The notes: generated by a model not told the origin, from the sequence alone. A DNA stretch of 64,000 nucleotides from Thuidium tamariscinum (GCA_947034885.2 OX344756.2:13574098-13638097); one strand, 5' to 3'. Shown: positions 26,708 to 39,499, numbered from the stretch's first letter. Numbers and translations are program-made.

Positions 26708-27760
26708 CGTTGCCACTTGCTCACAATGCGCATTCCCTGTGAAGCTTCGAGGGACTGTATCGTGTCCAGCAAATCCAGAACCGAGCAAGCGCACCAATTG
26801 CTTCACATCACTCCGCAAGCAGCTTCCTCGGATCCTTTGCACATTTTCAGTAAGCTACTCAGCCAAAGAAAAGTCTCCGACGCGCACCAGCTCAAAATAT
26901 CCCGCAATGCGACCTTCGTCAGGGACTCTACTCCTCTGTCAACAAAATGGCGATCACTTCAACCTCAAGACGAGACCTCCAAGGCCAGTTCGGGACGGAC
27001 CGCGCGCAAGCACAGCGTCTATCCGGAATCGAAGTCAAAACTCAAAATCAGGCACAACTACACAAACTCCGGGAAAGAAATAGGCTCCGACTACACCAAG
27101 AGAGCATCCAAACTTTCATCAAATAATCTACTTCGATCAAAACTCTTTGCAAACCGCGTGATCACTCTCCAAACTCACTTAAAACTGCAAAATCTTTGCA
27201 AAAGACACCTCACCTTTCCGACGCGGTGCAATCCACCACTTCTTTCGATCACCGATCCTTGAGCATACCAAGAAACGCCACCAGCGCCACAGCAAGAAAC
27301 GAACGATTCAATAAAAAAAATTCAGTCAAAGCGCTCTGGTCCTACAATGTCGGCCACAGCACAGCAAGAGCGTACGCAATTAATTCGGACCAGCTAGTGC
27401 AAGAAGGCTAAGACATCGACAATGCAGAGCGGCACGAAGCGATCCTGCGTATTGTGGAGTCGGAAGGAAACGAAAAGAGCAGTGGCGCGAGACCGGGTTG
27501 GGTCCGGTCCACCCGGCCCGGACTCGAGGGAACGGTAGTGCAAATCTGCACGGGTGGACGGGGCAATGCGACGGGTGCCAGCAATATGCGCTCAACGGAA
27601 ACCTGAGCCTCGGTGAAAGGAGACCCGTGCTGAGGGCCCCACCCATGACCGTTGGCCTGCGTGCGGACTTGTCCCACGAAACGGACACCCAATGGCCCTG
27701 GCTCCGTTCACACTGTGATGCGAGCAAAGTCAGCTTTGTCAGAGTGTGATTCTGATTGGC
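26708..27760 (-). promoter_or_regulatory. Upstream region of the C2/MUN gene with a GC-rich island
   Basis: From about 27420 to 27720 the sequence is visibly much richer in G, C and CpG than the surrounding AT-rich DNA (runs such as CCACCCGGCCCGGACTCGAGG). It lies about 0.7-1.0 kb upstream of the ATG at 26707. This fits an unmethylated plant promoter or leader. Open frames on both strands are a by-product of the base composition and show no protein similarity that I recognise. A minus-strand frame around 26830-26940 looks coding-like but has no in-phase link to exon 1. Confidence 0.45.
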
Positions 27761-27769
27761 TGTATTATT

Positions 27770-30109
27770 TGCAAGGACGGTGCGTGGATCTGTATTTGAC
27801 AGGTGGTGGTATCTTTGGGGTTTGTTTTTGTATTTTTTACACAAGTGTGTTGAAGAACACAATAAGGTAAGAGGCTCAATAAGCGATCATTTAAGTGGTG
27901 ATGTGCCTTTTTCATGTATCTCCCGAGACGGAAATATTTTTAATTTATTTTTCGGTTGTAGAAAAATAGATGAGGAATCTAACACAAGTCGTTTCATTTT
28001 TTTGAAGTATAATTGAATTAGTTATGAATTTTCAAACACAATCTATTATAGGTCCCTATTTATGATCATAGGCACTTGGAAACCCATCCACGCATAGTTT
28101 GAAAAAAAACAAGCCTTATTAAAAAAAACTAGCATTTCAACATGTATAAAGCAATAGAATTGGTTTCTAAAAGCATCCCTTTCAAAATCTGAAATGAATC
28201 ATTATTTCAGATTTTTCAATACTTGTAAGAAGGTACTTGAACAACGAATTTTTATTTTGAATTAAATTAGGAAATACCTAGCCACTTAGTTAAGAATGAA
28301 CCCATTGTAGCTCTTAAACCATCTATTGAAGAAATAAAAACAAATCTTTATTAAGGTCCATTGTAATCCACAGTTCATTTCCCCACAATTCAAGCGTTCA
28401 TTTCACAGTCCCTATTGGATGGTTGAAAATGTTGGCTCGGTTTTAGAGCCCTCTCCTAGATAGCGATAGTCTTTGCTTCTTCTCGGGGTAGAACTTCACA
28501 AGAGAATCCTTGAAAATAGGAGCCAACACGAATGCGCACTGGGTGAAGGAGCTTTGACACCCTTGGAAATGGCACTATGGGAAATTTGGAAAAACTGAAG
28601 AACCACAACAAATTGATAGAAGAGCCCCGCAACTGAACAAATGAGTAGCGCAGCAATGTAGCATTAGCTTGCGAATAAGTTCTCCACTCCCGTTATTCAC
28701 ATATGGAATAGAATAACGAAAGTTGTAAAGCCTTTGTAGAATAAAAATATTCCTTGCTAGAGGATCACATGACATCAAACCGTCCACCACCACGACTTGA
28801 TTTTCCTGCAAAGTTCAACAAGAAAAAGAAGCTATGACTACCTTTAATGCAAGGGTTTTCATTAGGAAGAAAGGCTACTTTCACACCAAGTAAACCACCT
28901 ATCACCACTAGGTATTGAACCTGCAACCTCTTCATTTGATTTGGATACCTTTCCGCCATCATGAAAAAGTTTAGGGTCACCTCAAAACACGTCTTTGGGG
29001 TTTTAGAACAAGCAACAAGTTGTTTTAGAGATCTCCTTGGGATCATAGAAGAATGGTCCTACAAGAGGTTTAGATTTTGGAAAGAATCCTAGCAACTAGG
29101 CTCTTTACACAAAGTAGTGAAATTAGGCTGCTTTAACAATTAAGTTGCTTTACTTCAAGAAAGTTCCTTTACATGACATTAAAGTGAAAAAATATTTGTA
29201 AAAAAAATTCATTTGTATAAGGGTCAATGCAAGAAACACTTGTACTATTTGTTGTGTTTTGGGTTTTTCCTGTGTCTGTACTACGTGTACTACGAGTACT
29301 ATGAGTATTATGAAGGGTACAGAAGATGGATCGTAGGCCGTTGATTTGATTTCGGGATGTGGCACCTTCACGATACGTGGGCACGTAGGATAGGTTGGTA
29401 GGCCTGCACAACAATCGTGGATGAATGGAAGAAAGTGATTCTCATCCACTTTCTTCATCCTCTTCTTAATTTAGCTGTTTTTGAATTCCGGCGCCTAAGG
29501 TTTAGAGTTTCCAGTTCCCGCGAAGTCGGTGTGGCCTTGTGACTTTGTCGCAGCTCTTGATTTATCAAAGTGATGGTTGCGCATTGATTTTAGAATTGGA
29601 ATTGAGAGAGCTTCAAAGTTTTAGACATACATTTTATATTTTTGTGCTTGGTGGGGCCACTTGCGGTTTTATGATTCCGCCATTTCTGTCAACAATCGAT
29701 TTTGTGTGTAGTTGGGCGGATTACACGACCGCGAAGCGTGAATTTGGCGAGGTTCGTTGTCGGGGTGCTGCACATTCATTGTAGCAGGTCGGGCGACTTC
29801 AAATCTGAGATTTCTGCATTTGCAAGAGGTGCGTTTCCCCATTCCCATTACCTGTATATGAATTATGTGCCATCTGAAGACTTCATTTGCTTAGGGTTTA
29901 GGCTCTTGTCCAAGCATTTTTGTCCTATAAGATTGCGATAATGCCTTTAGTGAAGGGATGTCAGTTAAGGATTTGCGGTTTGGGGAATGTCGTGTGTTGA
30001 AATGGGGTGCTCAACCACTTAGAAATGTCTAAATTCGACCTCATTTCTTAGTGCTTGGTTCACAATCTCACACCAAACAGTCTACCACATAGTGTCAGGC
30101 ATTGGCGTC
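27770..30109. other. Intergenic, possibly with degenerate coding remnants
   Basis: The stretch is mostly AT-rich. Minus-strand frames at 28456-28656 and 28765-29046 have protein-like composition (for example RRSLKQLVACSKTPKTCFE), but I recognise no family, and they may be decayed transposon or gene pieces. A short run of GTACTA-type repeats lies at 29278-29310. From about 29460 the sequence probably belongs to the upstream region of the ORF at 30110. Confidence 0.35.
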
Positions 30110-30526
30110 ATGGATAAAGCAAAAAGATTGCGGGCAGCCCCGCTTCATAGAAGGCAGAAGCACAAAATTATATGGAGTGATGAGGAAGAAGAAGCCAATG
30201 ACCTCCCTCCTGTCCAAATAAATGGAATGAGCTCTGACCTCACTCCCGCTAGTGTTCAGCACAATGTGAGTGCATTGGATTTGAAGCCAAAGCCTCCTTC
30301 TCAAAAAAAGAAGATGACTTTGGCAGAACTAGAGGAGAGAAACAACGCTGAGTATGCTAAATTCTTACAATGCATGAGAGAGCCATTAGGGTGTGAGGGG
30401 CCTCTTGTCGCTGAAGACAATTCTTTTCCAAATCGTCTTGAAGGCTATGCTAGAAGACCTAAGAAGAAGTTCACCTTATCTGTACTCACCTCCCTTGTGA
30501 AGAAGGACAATCCTGATGTCCCTTAG
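30110..30526 (+). CDS. Small LRAAPL-motif protein, paralogue-like to the 6-kb ORF
   Basis: An ATG frame of 138 residues opens with KRLRAAPLHRRQKHKI, a basic patch, then a strongly acidic stretch (SDEEEEAND), a Pro/Ser-rich middle, and a Lys-rich coiled-coil-like segment near SQKKKMTLAELEERN. It ends in another basic stretch (RRPKKKF). The opening matches the ORF at 5979 in motif and in the order basic then acidic. No catalytic motif is visible. It is probably a nuclear protein, by composition only. It lies 1.6 kb upstream of the RING-like gene on the same strand and could be its first exon; I could not find an in-phase join. Confidence 0.5.
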   Translation: MDKAKRLRAAPLHRRQKHKIIWSDEEEEANDLPPVQINGMSSDLTPASVQHNVSALDLKPKPPSQKKKMTLAELEERNNAEYAKFLQCMREPLGCEGPLVAEDNSFPNRLEGYARRPKKKFTLSVLTSLVKKDNPDVP

Positions 30527-32158
30527 GAGTTAGGGGGAGTCCACATCTTTTTTCCTTAGTAGAATATGCATCCATTTTTTACTTATGTCTTGAAGCCAAA
30601 CCTCTTCTTTGGCTATGTTTTGTATCTTTTCAATGAAATGTAAAATTCGGATTCTATTCCCTTACAAAACAAATTGTTTTGCTTACTCTAAAATACCACT
30701 GCATGTGTTCATTGTCTATGGATTTGTTTTATGTCATTGTCATCTAGAATCGGGTAGGAAGTACAACCAGTGCAGACATTGTATATGGCTTGCATACTCT
30801 TCTGTATTTACCATGTTGCATTGCAAGTTCAGTTTCGTTTTTTGAATTATGATGTCACTTTCTGAATACATGGGGCACTTCTAGGGACTAGGGAGTACTA
30901 AATGGGTACTACTTCATTTTTAACATTCCTTACTTACTCCTTGTGGTCTGGCAAGTCCTGAACTGTAGGATCTTCATAGTAATGACTTTGTGCATGACAT
31001 ACAGTGTTGGTTGTTGAAACGAACCATATGCATTGTATGTTCACGATTGTCAGTTTTATGCTCCTAAGTGTATTCTATAATGTGTGGACTTGGCTACTAT
31101 ATTCTTTCTATGAAACCTATATTCGTCATACTGCTTGTAGTACTTGTGGAACATCTGAATTCTACATTGTACTCAATGTGTGTTATTTCATGTATTCAGG
31201 TTGGAAACATCATCGGGCAGTACTTGGAGGCAGAGCTACAAGGCTCCAGTAGTACTGTCTTCCTACACTATTCCAGAAGCTCCATACTCCTGGTACTTCG
31301 GGTCTTTCCTTCTTAAGCTTTCATATCCATAGTACTCACTTTTTGTTGCTTTTCTATATTATTAACATAATTCATCATAGCATTAAGTTCCTGTACATTG
31401 AATTCTTTTAGTCCTGCTTACCAAGTGTGTTGTATTATTTACTTCTTAGGCAATACTATTCATTAATTCTACAATATACTAAGCCAATTTCAAAGTACTA
31501 CTTGCTTACTACTCTAAATTAGAGCTAATTATAGTGTACTATAACTTCACTTGGAAGTAATGCTAGTCACCTCTGAAGTTTACTGTAGAACTTGGTAGAC
31601 TATTATGAACTTTGAAGCATTACTTATTACTATAAGTTACGCTATGAGTCTTATTCTATAACTCTTCAGTACTACTGGAACTCTCAAGCAGTACTTACTA
31701 CTTAGTACTATGCGCTACGCTGAGTTCCCTAGTTCTATATCCACGGCCACTGATGTTCAGTACTATAGTACTATTTTCTGTATTAAGAAAATATTGAATT
31801 GCTATCCTATGCTTTCTGACAAAGTGTTCCTTTTTTTCCTTTAGCATTATTTTGTTGAGGCGATTTTACATCATCTTTGAATTACAGACTCGGTACCACA
31901 TTGTTCTGCTTCTCTGTACGCCATCAAAGCCCTTTCACTTGCACTATGGCAGTGCTAAATAGGTATGCTATTGCACTCACAAATTTTTTGGTGAAATACT
32001 CCTCTTTCCCTTTCTAAATACCATGTTCGTGAAGCTATAAAGTAGTAGAGGAAGGTGGATATTCTTGTCTTACATTACAAATAATGTTAATGCAATATGT
32101 ATTCTACTCTCATTGCTTTCTATATTGTGAGTGACTATAGTTTCTATGTGTGCTTTCA
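30527..32158. other. AT-rich spacer with many AGTACT words
   Basis: No gene is supported. From about 30890 to 31770 the palindromic word AGTACT and close variants occur roughly ten times, far above the one or so expected per 4 kb. The region could be intronic if 30110 and 32159 belong to one gene. Confidence 0.4.
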
Positions 32159-34694
32159 ATGGCAAGGATGAAGACCTCAATACCAAAAAGCCGACCGAGG
32201 CCTTCTTCTGTAGACACAAGTGTCGAAGGAGAGGAGGTGGATACAGATAAAACGCCAAGAACTTATGATAAGAAGGGCAAGAAAAGGGGATTACAACATC
32301 AAGTGCACTCTACTTTACAGAAGGGCAGCAAAGACTTAGTTCCTACTGCTAGAGAAGGTACTAGCTAGAAGAAGAGAAGAAATACCAAAGCTCTAGGATC
32401 ATCAATGTGTGTATCAAGTAGCCTAGGGAGAACAAAGGCTGGATCCTTAGCAAAGAAACAGCACTGCCCCACTGTGTCTGGATCTGATGGTGAAGACACG
32501 GACCTTGCATCTAGAAGTCAGGATCAGTCAGACGATGATGACACTGTTGATGAAGTGCAGGTGAGGACCCCCTCCAAGTTGAAGAAGGCTAGTGCATCTT
32601 CTCGTGAATACACAAAGACAAAATGCCACAGGCAATTGCATTTGCTCTCTCAACCATTGAAGCGGCCTCCGACTGCAATGTCCGAAGACATTTTTGCCAC
32701 CGCCTACAACTTAGGCCGCAATGGTCTGAACCCACACCGGTTGCACATGAACAAAGATGTTTCTTTAGCAGACGTGGAAGCACTCTTTGGTCAAGAGAAG
32801 AGGCGGAATGGCTTCCTCCTCGTAGAGAAACTGACTCCTGCCTTGCGTAGAGAGGTGGAATTCCTGTACTACCAGTGTTATCAGAAGCCCCACTGCAGTA
32901 CTTACATCAGTAAAGAATTGGCCATGGGTTGGACCTTGGAGACAAAAGGGGTTAAATAAATTGGGCTAGATTTGCAGCGGAGACAAACTTGGATCAACGG
33001 AGATCTTATGCTAGGTGTGTTTGGATGTGGTTTCTTCGGCTTGCACAGATTACAGAAAAGCCATTTGACGAACTTGCTAAGGCAAAGGGCTTCACAAAGT
33101 ATTTGGAGGTTGAAGATCCCAAGCAACCAATAGTGCAGCTGTTTCAAAACATCAATGACAACAGTAGTGGAGCAGTTGACAGAAAGTCTTTTGCTGTGCC
33201 TACTCCTCCTTCACGTTTGAACTCATCGGAGTTGGCTGCTAGGTCTACCTCTTGCCTTTCTGCTGAATTTCTGTAGCTACCACTTTCATTTTTTGTCTTC
33301 TTCACTTATACCTTCTAAATGCTCTCTTTGTTGGCTTTTAATTAGGAAGGATGCCGTAAAAGTTGTGCTTGACTCTGTACATGCCGAGGTACAAAGCTTA
33401 CAAGTCACAGCTGAAGAAGTTCAAAAGAAGGCTGATGCAGCAGCTGACCAGCACAGAGGTAGACTTCTCGGAATTCAGCAATTGTGGGAGACTATGACTG
33501 AAATGGAGGAGGAAGACAGCTCCAATGTCCTACAACGAGTACTTGATGGTCACCTGAGGAAGCTCAACGAATTTGCTAACTATGAAGTACAACTCCGCAA
33601 TTCTTTAGAGGAGATTACAACAAAGGTAAAACGATGTGTTGCCCGTGAAGCAGCACTTGAAATGCATTTCAATGACTTGAGTCGTGGTGGTGAAGGACTA
33701 GTGCTGCACCCTCTTCCCCAATTGAAGAACTTTGACAACGTTACTTTGGAAAAGGAATCAACCGTCTCATTGACTATCCTCCGGTGCTCTATATGTTTCG
33801 AAGTTTTTTCACATGGGGATTTCCTTTTTTGTAGTTGCCAGCATGTTTACCACCCATGGTGTACTGCCAATTGGTTCAAGTCTAATTCTTCTTGTGCTGT
33901 TTACAACTGTGGGCCAGTGCATCTCTTGTGGTCTATGAGTTGGGGATTTGGAGATGCCAATCAAAGCCTTGGAGGAAGTATGTTTGATGCGCCTCACAAT
34001 GCAGCAGTTGCTTTTACACCATTGACAACATGCCTAGCTGCGTCTTCACATAAGACCAATTCTATGATTGGTAATGCACAACTGCTTAGTACTTTCTCCC
34101 AACTAGCACATGAAAGTTCTATTTTGTATAACAAACTTTGGAATTTGTTTTTTTCATAAGCTCATTTATTTCCTTTGTGGTAACTGTGCAGGACTGGCCT
34201 CCATGGACACAGGGGCACCTAGCATATTTGCCTCGGATAGCACTTTCTCTAAGTGCATGGGCCATGAGCAATTTCATCCACAACTACATGTTGTAGGTTC
34301 AGATGAAGCAATGCACCTTTTGACACCTAAACCAGTGATGATTGATGGCAATGAAACATTGAATCCTTTTGTTTTTAAAGGTTCCACTGTTGCAGCTGGC
34401 TTCGAGTACCCTTGTGGAAGCGGCACTCTATTGCTAGTATTTGGTGGAGCCCTCGAATGTCTGTCTTCGACCTCGATGTCAACTGTGGTAGACTCGGCAT
34501 GCCCTGTAAATTCCTCTGCACATGCGAAGGCCACAGGAGACGTATTGGACTTGCCCTCATCTAATCCTCACAAAGATACCCTACCTGCACATACAGTAGA
34601 GGAACTTCCGAAGAGACTAGATGCTTGGGCATTGGACTTCAGTTGTAAGAAGGTGCCCATCTTAGTGGATGTAGAGCCTTGTAGTGAACTATAG
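32159..34694 (+). pseudogene. Coiled-coil protein with RING-H2-like zinc finger, partly degenerate
   Basis: Coding blocks on the plus strand are 32159-32957 (in-frame TAG at 32366-32368), about 32971-33015, 33050-33275, 33346-34158 and 34192-34694, separated by short intron-like gaps (for example CTTGCACAG before 33050). The N-terminus is basic and Ser-rich, followed by acidic DSQDQSDDDD-type sequence. Around 33350-33680 is a long coiled coil. A zinc finger follows at about 33785-33910: CSIC, then CQHVYHPWC, then paired Cys, in the spacing of a RING-H2 finger except for a longer last Cys pair. RING-H2 proteins are usually E3 ubiquitin ligases, but that role is inference. The in-frame TAG and unclear joins point either to a pseudogene or to a gene whose real start is the ATG at 32405. 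The family is not recognised. Confidence 0.45.
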
Positions 34695-35065
34695 GTGCTT
34701 CACTAACCACATGCCTTCTGCAAAGGATATGCGACTACTGTAGTCTTCCTCACTATTTTTGTAGTCTTTTTTGCATCAGTGGCATTTTGTTGATCCATAT
34801 TTTAGAAGGCAATAAAAACTAATTTGTATTCTACTGACAGAACATAGAACAGGGTGCTTATAATTGTGCTTGGCTTGCACACTATGCATAAAACATGATG
34901 CTAACAGATCATATGTGGGTTGGTATAATGGTGAGCAGGATGCTAAAGACCCCTAGGATATAACGGTCACAGAAGTCACTAATACTACAAGCCAGGTGCA
35001 GCGTTCCGTTCTGTCCAAGGAAGGGCATAACAAGACTTCTGTAGTTGAAGATACAACTCCTGATG
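34695..35065 (+). other. Gene-flank sequence and possible final exon cut by an LTR
   Basis: From GATATAACG at about 34957, just after a TAG acceptor-like site, one frame is open up to the insertion point of the solo LTR. After removal of the LTR and one copy of ACCAT it stays open to a TGA near 39552, about 56 codons in all. This may be a last exon of the upstream gene. No family similarity supports it. Confidence 0.3.
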
Positions 35066-35070
35066 ACCAT
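35066..35070. repeat. Target-site duplication ACCAT, left copy
   Basis: ACCAT directly precedes the TGTGAG end of the solo LTR and is repeated exactly at 39500-39504. Confidence 0.9.
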
Positions 35071-36141
35071 TGTGAGCCCCGTCTTTGTCACTCAGGCCTC
35101 GGATTTTTCTTTTTTTCGCTTATTGCTCACATTTAGGGTTATTATGGGTTAAAATCAACTAAAAAGAGTGTTCACAGTAGAATTGATGTAATTCCTGCCA
35201 ATGATGGAGAATTAGGTCTAACTATTTCGGAGTACTTTAAAAGACTCCTTAAAGCCGGTTTCTACAACTTATCAAGAGATTAGACATCATATTACGCGAT
35301 TCACAGAGATTGCACTAGCACCACGGGGGTCCAACAGTCTCCTACAAGCGTCACGGCGAAGCCAACTAGTGGAGATTCCCTTGTACGGGAATGATTCCTC
35401 CCCGGAGGAATTAATTCCGCCATAAGTGCAAATTCTACTTTGATTAGACAATGTAGGTTTTTAACGAAACTTGGCACTTGTCATTAGGGGACTTCCTAGA
35501 AGATCCCCTAAAAGTTTCGTAATTTTCTGGATTACGGAAATGACTCCATGGGAAGTCAACCGCTCTCACCTGCAATTGGAAATTCATGGAAAATTCCACG
35601 GTGATGGTAAAATCCCACTAAAAATTAGGATAGTATGTTTTAGCCTAAATAAGCGTCCTGCCAAATTTCAAGACATTCTGACATCAACAAGTACCAGAAC
35701 CGGCGGCATAGACAAGTTTTGATGGTTTTACCAAAACTCTTGCGAGTTGACCGGCGCACGGGGAGCATACGGAGTCCGATTTGGGTCAACTTAGACTCTT
35801 TTTCAACATTCTCGGACCTTCCTGACAACTTAGGCTAGTCAAAACCTTTGGAAAAAATCAATTCCAAAAGATAGATTTTCCACCCTTTTTACCGGTTCGT
35901 GAATGTTAGCTTTAGAGCGCATTTGGGCTCCGAGAGTAAGGGGTAGGGGTTTCCATTGACTAATTTGGGTCTTCTGGAGCTAATGGCGCTGTCCGTTTGG
36001 CGATTGGACCATTTCTCCAAAAGTTAGAATAGCTACAGCAGTAGGGTAGAATTTGGCCTAGTAGAATTAGAGTTTTTGACAATTTTGGTTGCGTAGGTAG
36101 TTTTAGCTCGTAATTGAGGGTAAGTGAGGTCCTTGGAAATG

Positions 36142-36149
36142 TATAAAAG
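36142..36149 (+). promoter_or_regulatory. TATA box of solo LTR 1
   Basis: TATAAAAG lies 1,071 bp from the LTR start and is followed by GGGGCCTCACC. The other two LTRs have TATAAAAG at 54814 and TATATAAG at 41714 in the same context, which supports this as the U3/R promoter. Confidence 0.7.
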
Positions 36150-36453
36150 GGGGCCTCACCGACTTCATTTGCACCCCTTTCTTTCATTTTGTTGAAGCTA
36201 CACGCGGCCACGATTGTCAAGACTTTTGGTATTTTGGCCAAAACTCTTTGTATTTTGCTTTCAATTTCATTTCCTCTTGTTTTTCAAGCACTTTTATGTT
36301 CTTTTGAGTTTGTTGCAAAGGACGTGGGGGTCCCTTTGAGCTTACTTGAGTCCTTTTGTCATTTGGTACTAACCCCAAACCCTTCTTGGCCGAATTTTGG
36401 CGATGCCGTTAGCCAAGAAGCTTTGGATTTCAATTATTTGCAAGTGTCCTTGA

Positions 36454-36646
36454 GGTCATACTAACCATTTCTTGAGTTTGGTGTTTGAGTGAGACTTCAC
36501 AACTCTCTAGTTGTTGCAAATCTCCCGGACATTTGGCTTGGAATTACGTGGTCATACTAACCATTTCTTAAGTTTGGTGTTTGAGTGAGACTTCACAACT
36601 CTCTAGTTGTTGCAAATCTCCCGGACATTTGGCTTGGGAATACGTG
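36454..36646 (+). repeat. 96-bp tandem repeat, two copies
   Basis: The unit beginning GGTCATACTAACCATTTCTT is repeated after 96 bp with almost no change, giving two copies inside solo LTR 1 shortly after its TATA box. Confidence 0.9.
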
Positions 36647-37636
36647 GTCCAAGTGTTTTTGAGTCATTTGAAGATTTAAAGAGACTTGGGTGGGAACCAA
36701 GCTCTACTATTATTGTTCAATTTACTAACCTTGGCCAAATTCTTGTTCAAATTTGGGGAATAATACCCCGATACGGCGAAGCTTCGCCCCTTGAACAAAC
36801 TTTTAAGGGCTAACATTCTAAGCATTTCCATTCAATTTGCCTAGTTTTTGGAAGTTAGATGCCCAATACGGCGAAGCTTTGATCTTACCTGCAATTTTCC
36901 AGTCTTAATCTGGTTTAAATTGGTGTAGGAAATGGCAAAACTAGTCTAAATCCAATTTAAATTTGGTTGAAGGGTCCCCTTGGGAACCCCAAATTGATGT
37001 GGCTACAACTGCCGATCATTAAAAATTGTGTTTTTTTGTAAAACCAGTTTGCACCGACCAGAGCCCAAGGCCCAGCCAGAGCCCCGAAGGCCAGCCAGAC
37101 TTAACCACTGGCGGCTTGATTGAGCCAGCATACGGTCTGATTAAGCCAGCATACGGTTTATTGAGCCAACATACGGTCTGGTTATTGAAACCACATACAA
37201 GTCTGATTTGCAGACTGGGATGATACCCTCTGGGTCCCAACTTTCCAATTTTTTCCAAAAATTTGTTAAGTAAAAGAAAAGTATAGATTAGCAACAGAGT
37301 GATAAATTTTTGTTTGGGAGATAGTGGGAAACACTTAAAGTTCCAGAATTGTCTAAGCCAGAGGGAAGGATAGGAGTTAAGAAATCAAAATTAGTTGATC
37401 TAGATCTAAAACTCACCTAGTGTCAAGTAGTGGAGATTTGGGGAAAATTTGATAGACGGGGAAAAAGAATAGAGAGCTAATTCAAGAATATTAAAACTAG
37501 TTTGAGATAAATGTGAGAGGAGTACAATTTCTTTGGAGAGAATTTAGAACTTTGGAGAGAATTTAGAACTGTGGGAAAGTTTGGAAACTGTGAGAGAGTT
37601 TGAGCTGTGAGGAGAGAGTCTAAAACGAATTCAGAA

Positions 37637-37690
37637 ATAAAAATAAAAATAAAAATAAAATAAAATAAAAATAAAAATAATAAAATAAAA
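37637..37690. repeat. AAATAA-type microsatellite
   Basis: This is a run of AAATAA and AAAT units of variable length inside solo LTR 1. Confidence 0.9.
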
Positions 37691-39499
37691 CAAACCCCTG
37701 TACCCCCCGGTTGAGAGACAGAGAGGGAGAGGTGAGGTGAGGGTGAGTGGAGAGTGAGTGGAGAGATGTGAGATACCTTTACAATCTGAAATTTTGGAGA
37801 AGAGAAGCCCTCTCACCATCTGGACTTGTTCTGGACCCAAATTTCTGGTCTGTGGGACTGGTCAACGCCCTTTGATCAGCTGTGGAGTACTTACAAGGTG
37901 ACACTAAGTTGCAATCTATTGCAAAATTGAGTTTACAACACTCAAAACTTTGCAACAACTTCAAGTAGCAACATAAACACAAGTCTTAGAGAAGTGGAAG
38001 CAAATAGAAGTAGAAGGAGAGAAGAAGAAGTATTAGAGACAATAAGCTTGGTTGACTTTAGGAACCATTTGATTTTTTGACTTTGGAGACATAGTTTAGA
38101 ATTGTTAGAAAGTCAATGAATAAAAAACAAAATAAAAGAATCACTTGACTTAGAGACATCCTAGATTTAGCTAAAATTGGATTAAGGTTAGAGTGGCTTA
38201 GTTGTCTTTGATTTGACTTTGAAGTAGGCTAGATTTTCAAAGATTTGGCTTTGAAAATAATAAAAGATAAAGAAAAGAAAACAATAGAAAGATAGAGAAA
38301 TTAGACTCAAAAATCACCAAAAATGTTAAGGAATTAGCATAGATTTTTAGAATACCATACTCAAGAGGAACAAGGGAAAAGGTTTGGAATTAAATATTGT
38401 TCCGTCACTTTTAAAATATTAAAAAGACTAAGGACAAAATGGAGGTGGAGCGAGCACAAATTGGAGGATTTATCGAATCACATGGAAACCTCGAGAGCGC
38501 CATGACGGAGGTTAGTTTTTGAAATTCTTTTGTTCTCATTTTTTCCCATAATTTCGTTTTAGTCATAAAATTTAGCAGTTAGTTTAGAAGTGACGAACCT
38601 AGAATTACCCAAAAGATAAGAAAATTAGACAAAGCTAGAATCAATAGTAAATTCAGATTTTTTAGACTTAGGGAGTAAAAATAGGAAATTGAAGCCATAA
38701 TTAATCTCGAGGAAAAGTAATTGACTGAGAAATTTTGGTGAACCGGATAACGGTCAAAATTTGCTTACAATTACTTTATCCAAAGAATACATGGTGGAAA
38801 TTAACTTTAGTAACTAGAAAGGATAAAAGGATAAATCCAAAAGAATTAAACCCTTTAGATAAAAAAGAGTCCAACAAGGTAAAAGTTGGACGAACCGGTC
38901 AACGGTTCAAATCTACCGGGAAGATTCACAATTACCCAAGTCAAAGATCAAGGTTTTATCGTGAAAGGATAAAATTATTCCTATTAAGGTAAAACTCAAA
39001 TTGGCTAATTAGATATCCTAAGGTTAAGTAGTAAAAGAATAGTTATAACAGTACGCTAATTAGATTAAAAGATAATTAGAGAACAAATTAGGGATAGAAT
39101 CCTCTAGAGATATCTTAGAACATAAAAAACCCGAGAATACTTAGAACTCTATCCACAAGCGATACGCTAGAAAAGAATGAACCCTTAGTTAAAACCTTTG
39201 ATTATTTGGAAAGGTCAAATAGGATTGACCAAGGCCAGTAAAACCTTAGACTCCCACCAGTATTACGAAGTAGAAAACGACTAAAAGACTTATCTCAAAT
39301 TCAAAAACCCTTAGGGCAAAGGTAATTCTCGCCTAGCAATTGCAAGCGGGTTGATTAGGAGTAGGAAGTTAGGAAGATCCATTGCTTGGAAGGCGTAATT
39401 GGATTGCATGTAGGTTAGACACCCACTAGGAATTACTCACAAATTAGTAGAACCTGGTTGTGTACACTTTATTCCAAGGGTGGGAATAAAGCGCTCACA

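Larger units (their letters stand above)
35071..39499 (+). mobile_element. Solo LTR 1 of a giant-LTR Ty3/gypsy family (4.43 kb)
   Basis: The element begins TGTGAGCCCCG and ends GCGCTCACA, with perfect 5-bp duplications ACCAT outside. It contains no gag or pol, and its 5' and 3' portions are not repeats of one another, so it is best read as one very long LTR left by recombination. Two other copies (40153-50241 when the CACTA element is removed, and 53421-56884) share the same ends and the same internal order. Landmarks: conserved block around 35555-35790; TATAAAAG at 36142-36149 as promoter; 96-bp tandem repeat at 36454-36646; CGGCGAAGCTT boxes at 36773 and 36868; GC-rich block at 37046-37190; AAATAA microsatellite at 37637-37690; short ORF 38439-38510 ending at a donor-like GAG|GTTAGT. 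Confidence 0.85.

Noticed and set aside
26661-27749. Several plus-strand frames upstream of the C2/MUN gene
   Set aside because: They overlap exon 1 and the GC-rich upstream region on the opposite strand and show no family similarity.
35071-39499. Complete small retrotransposon with two short LTRs
   Set aside because: The terminal sequence before 39499 does not occur a second time near the start, and no coding or primer-binding sequence was found.
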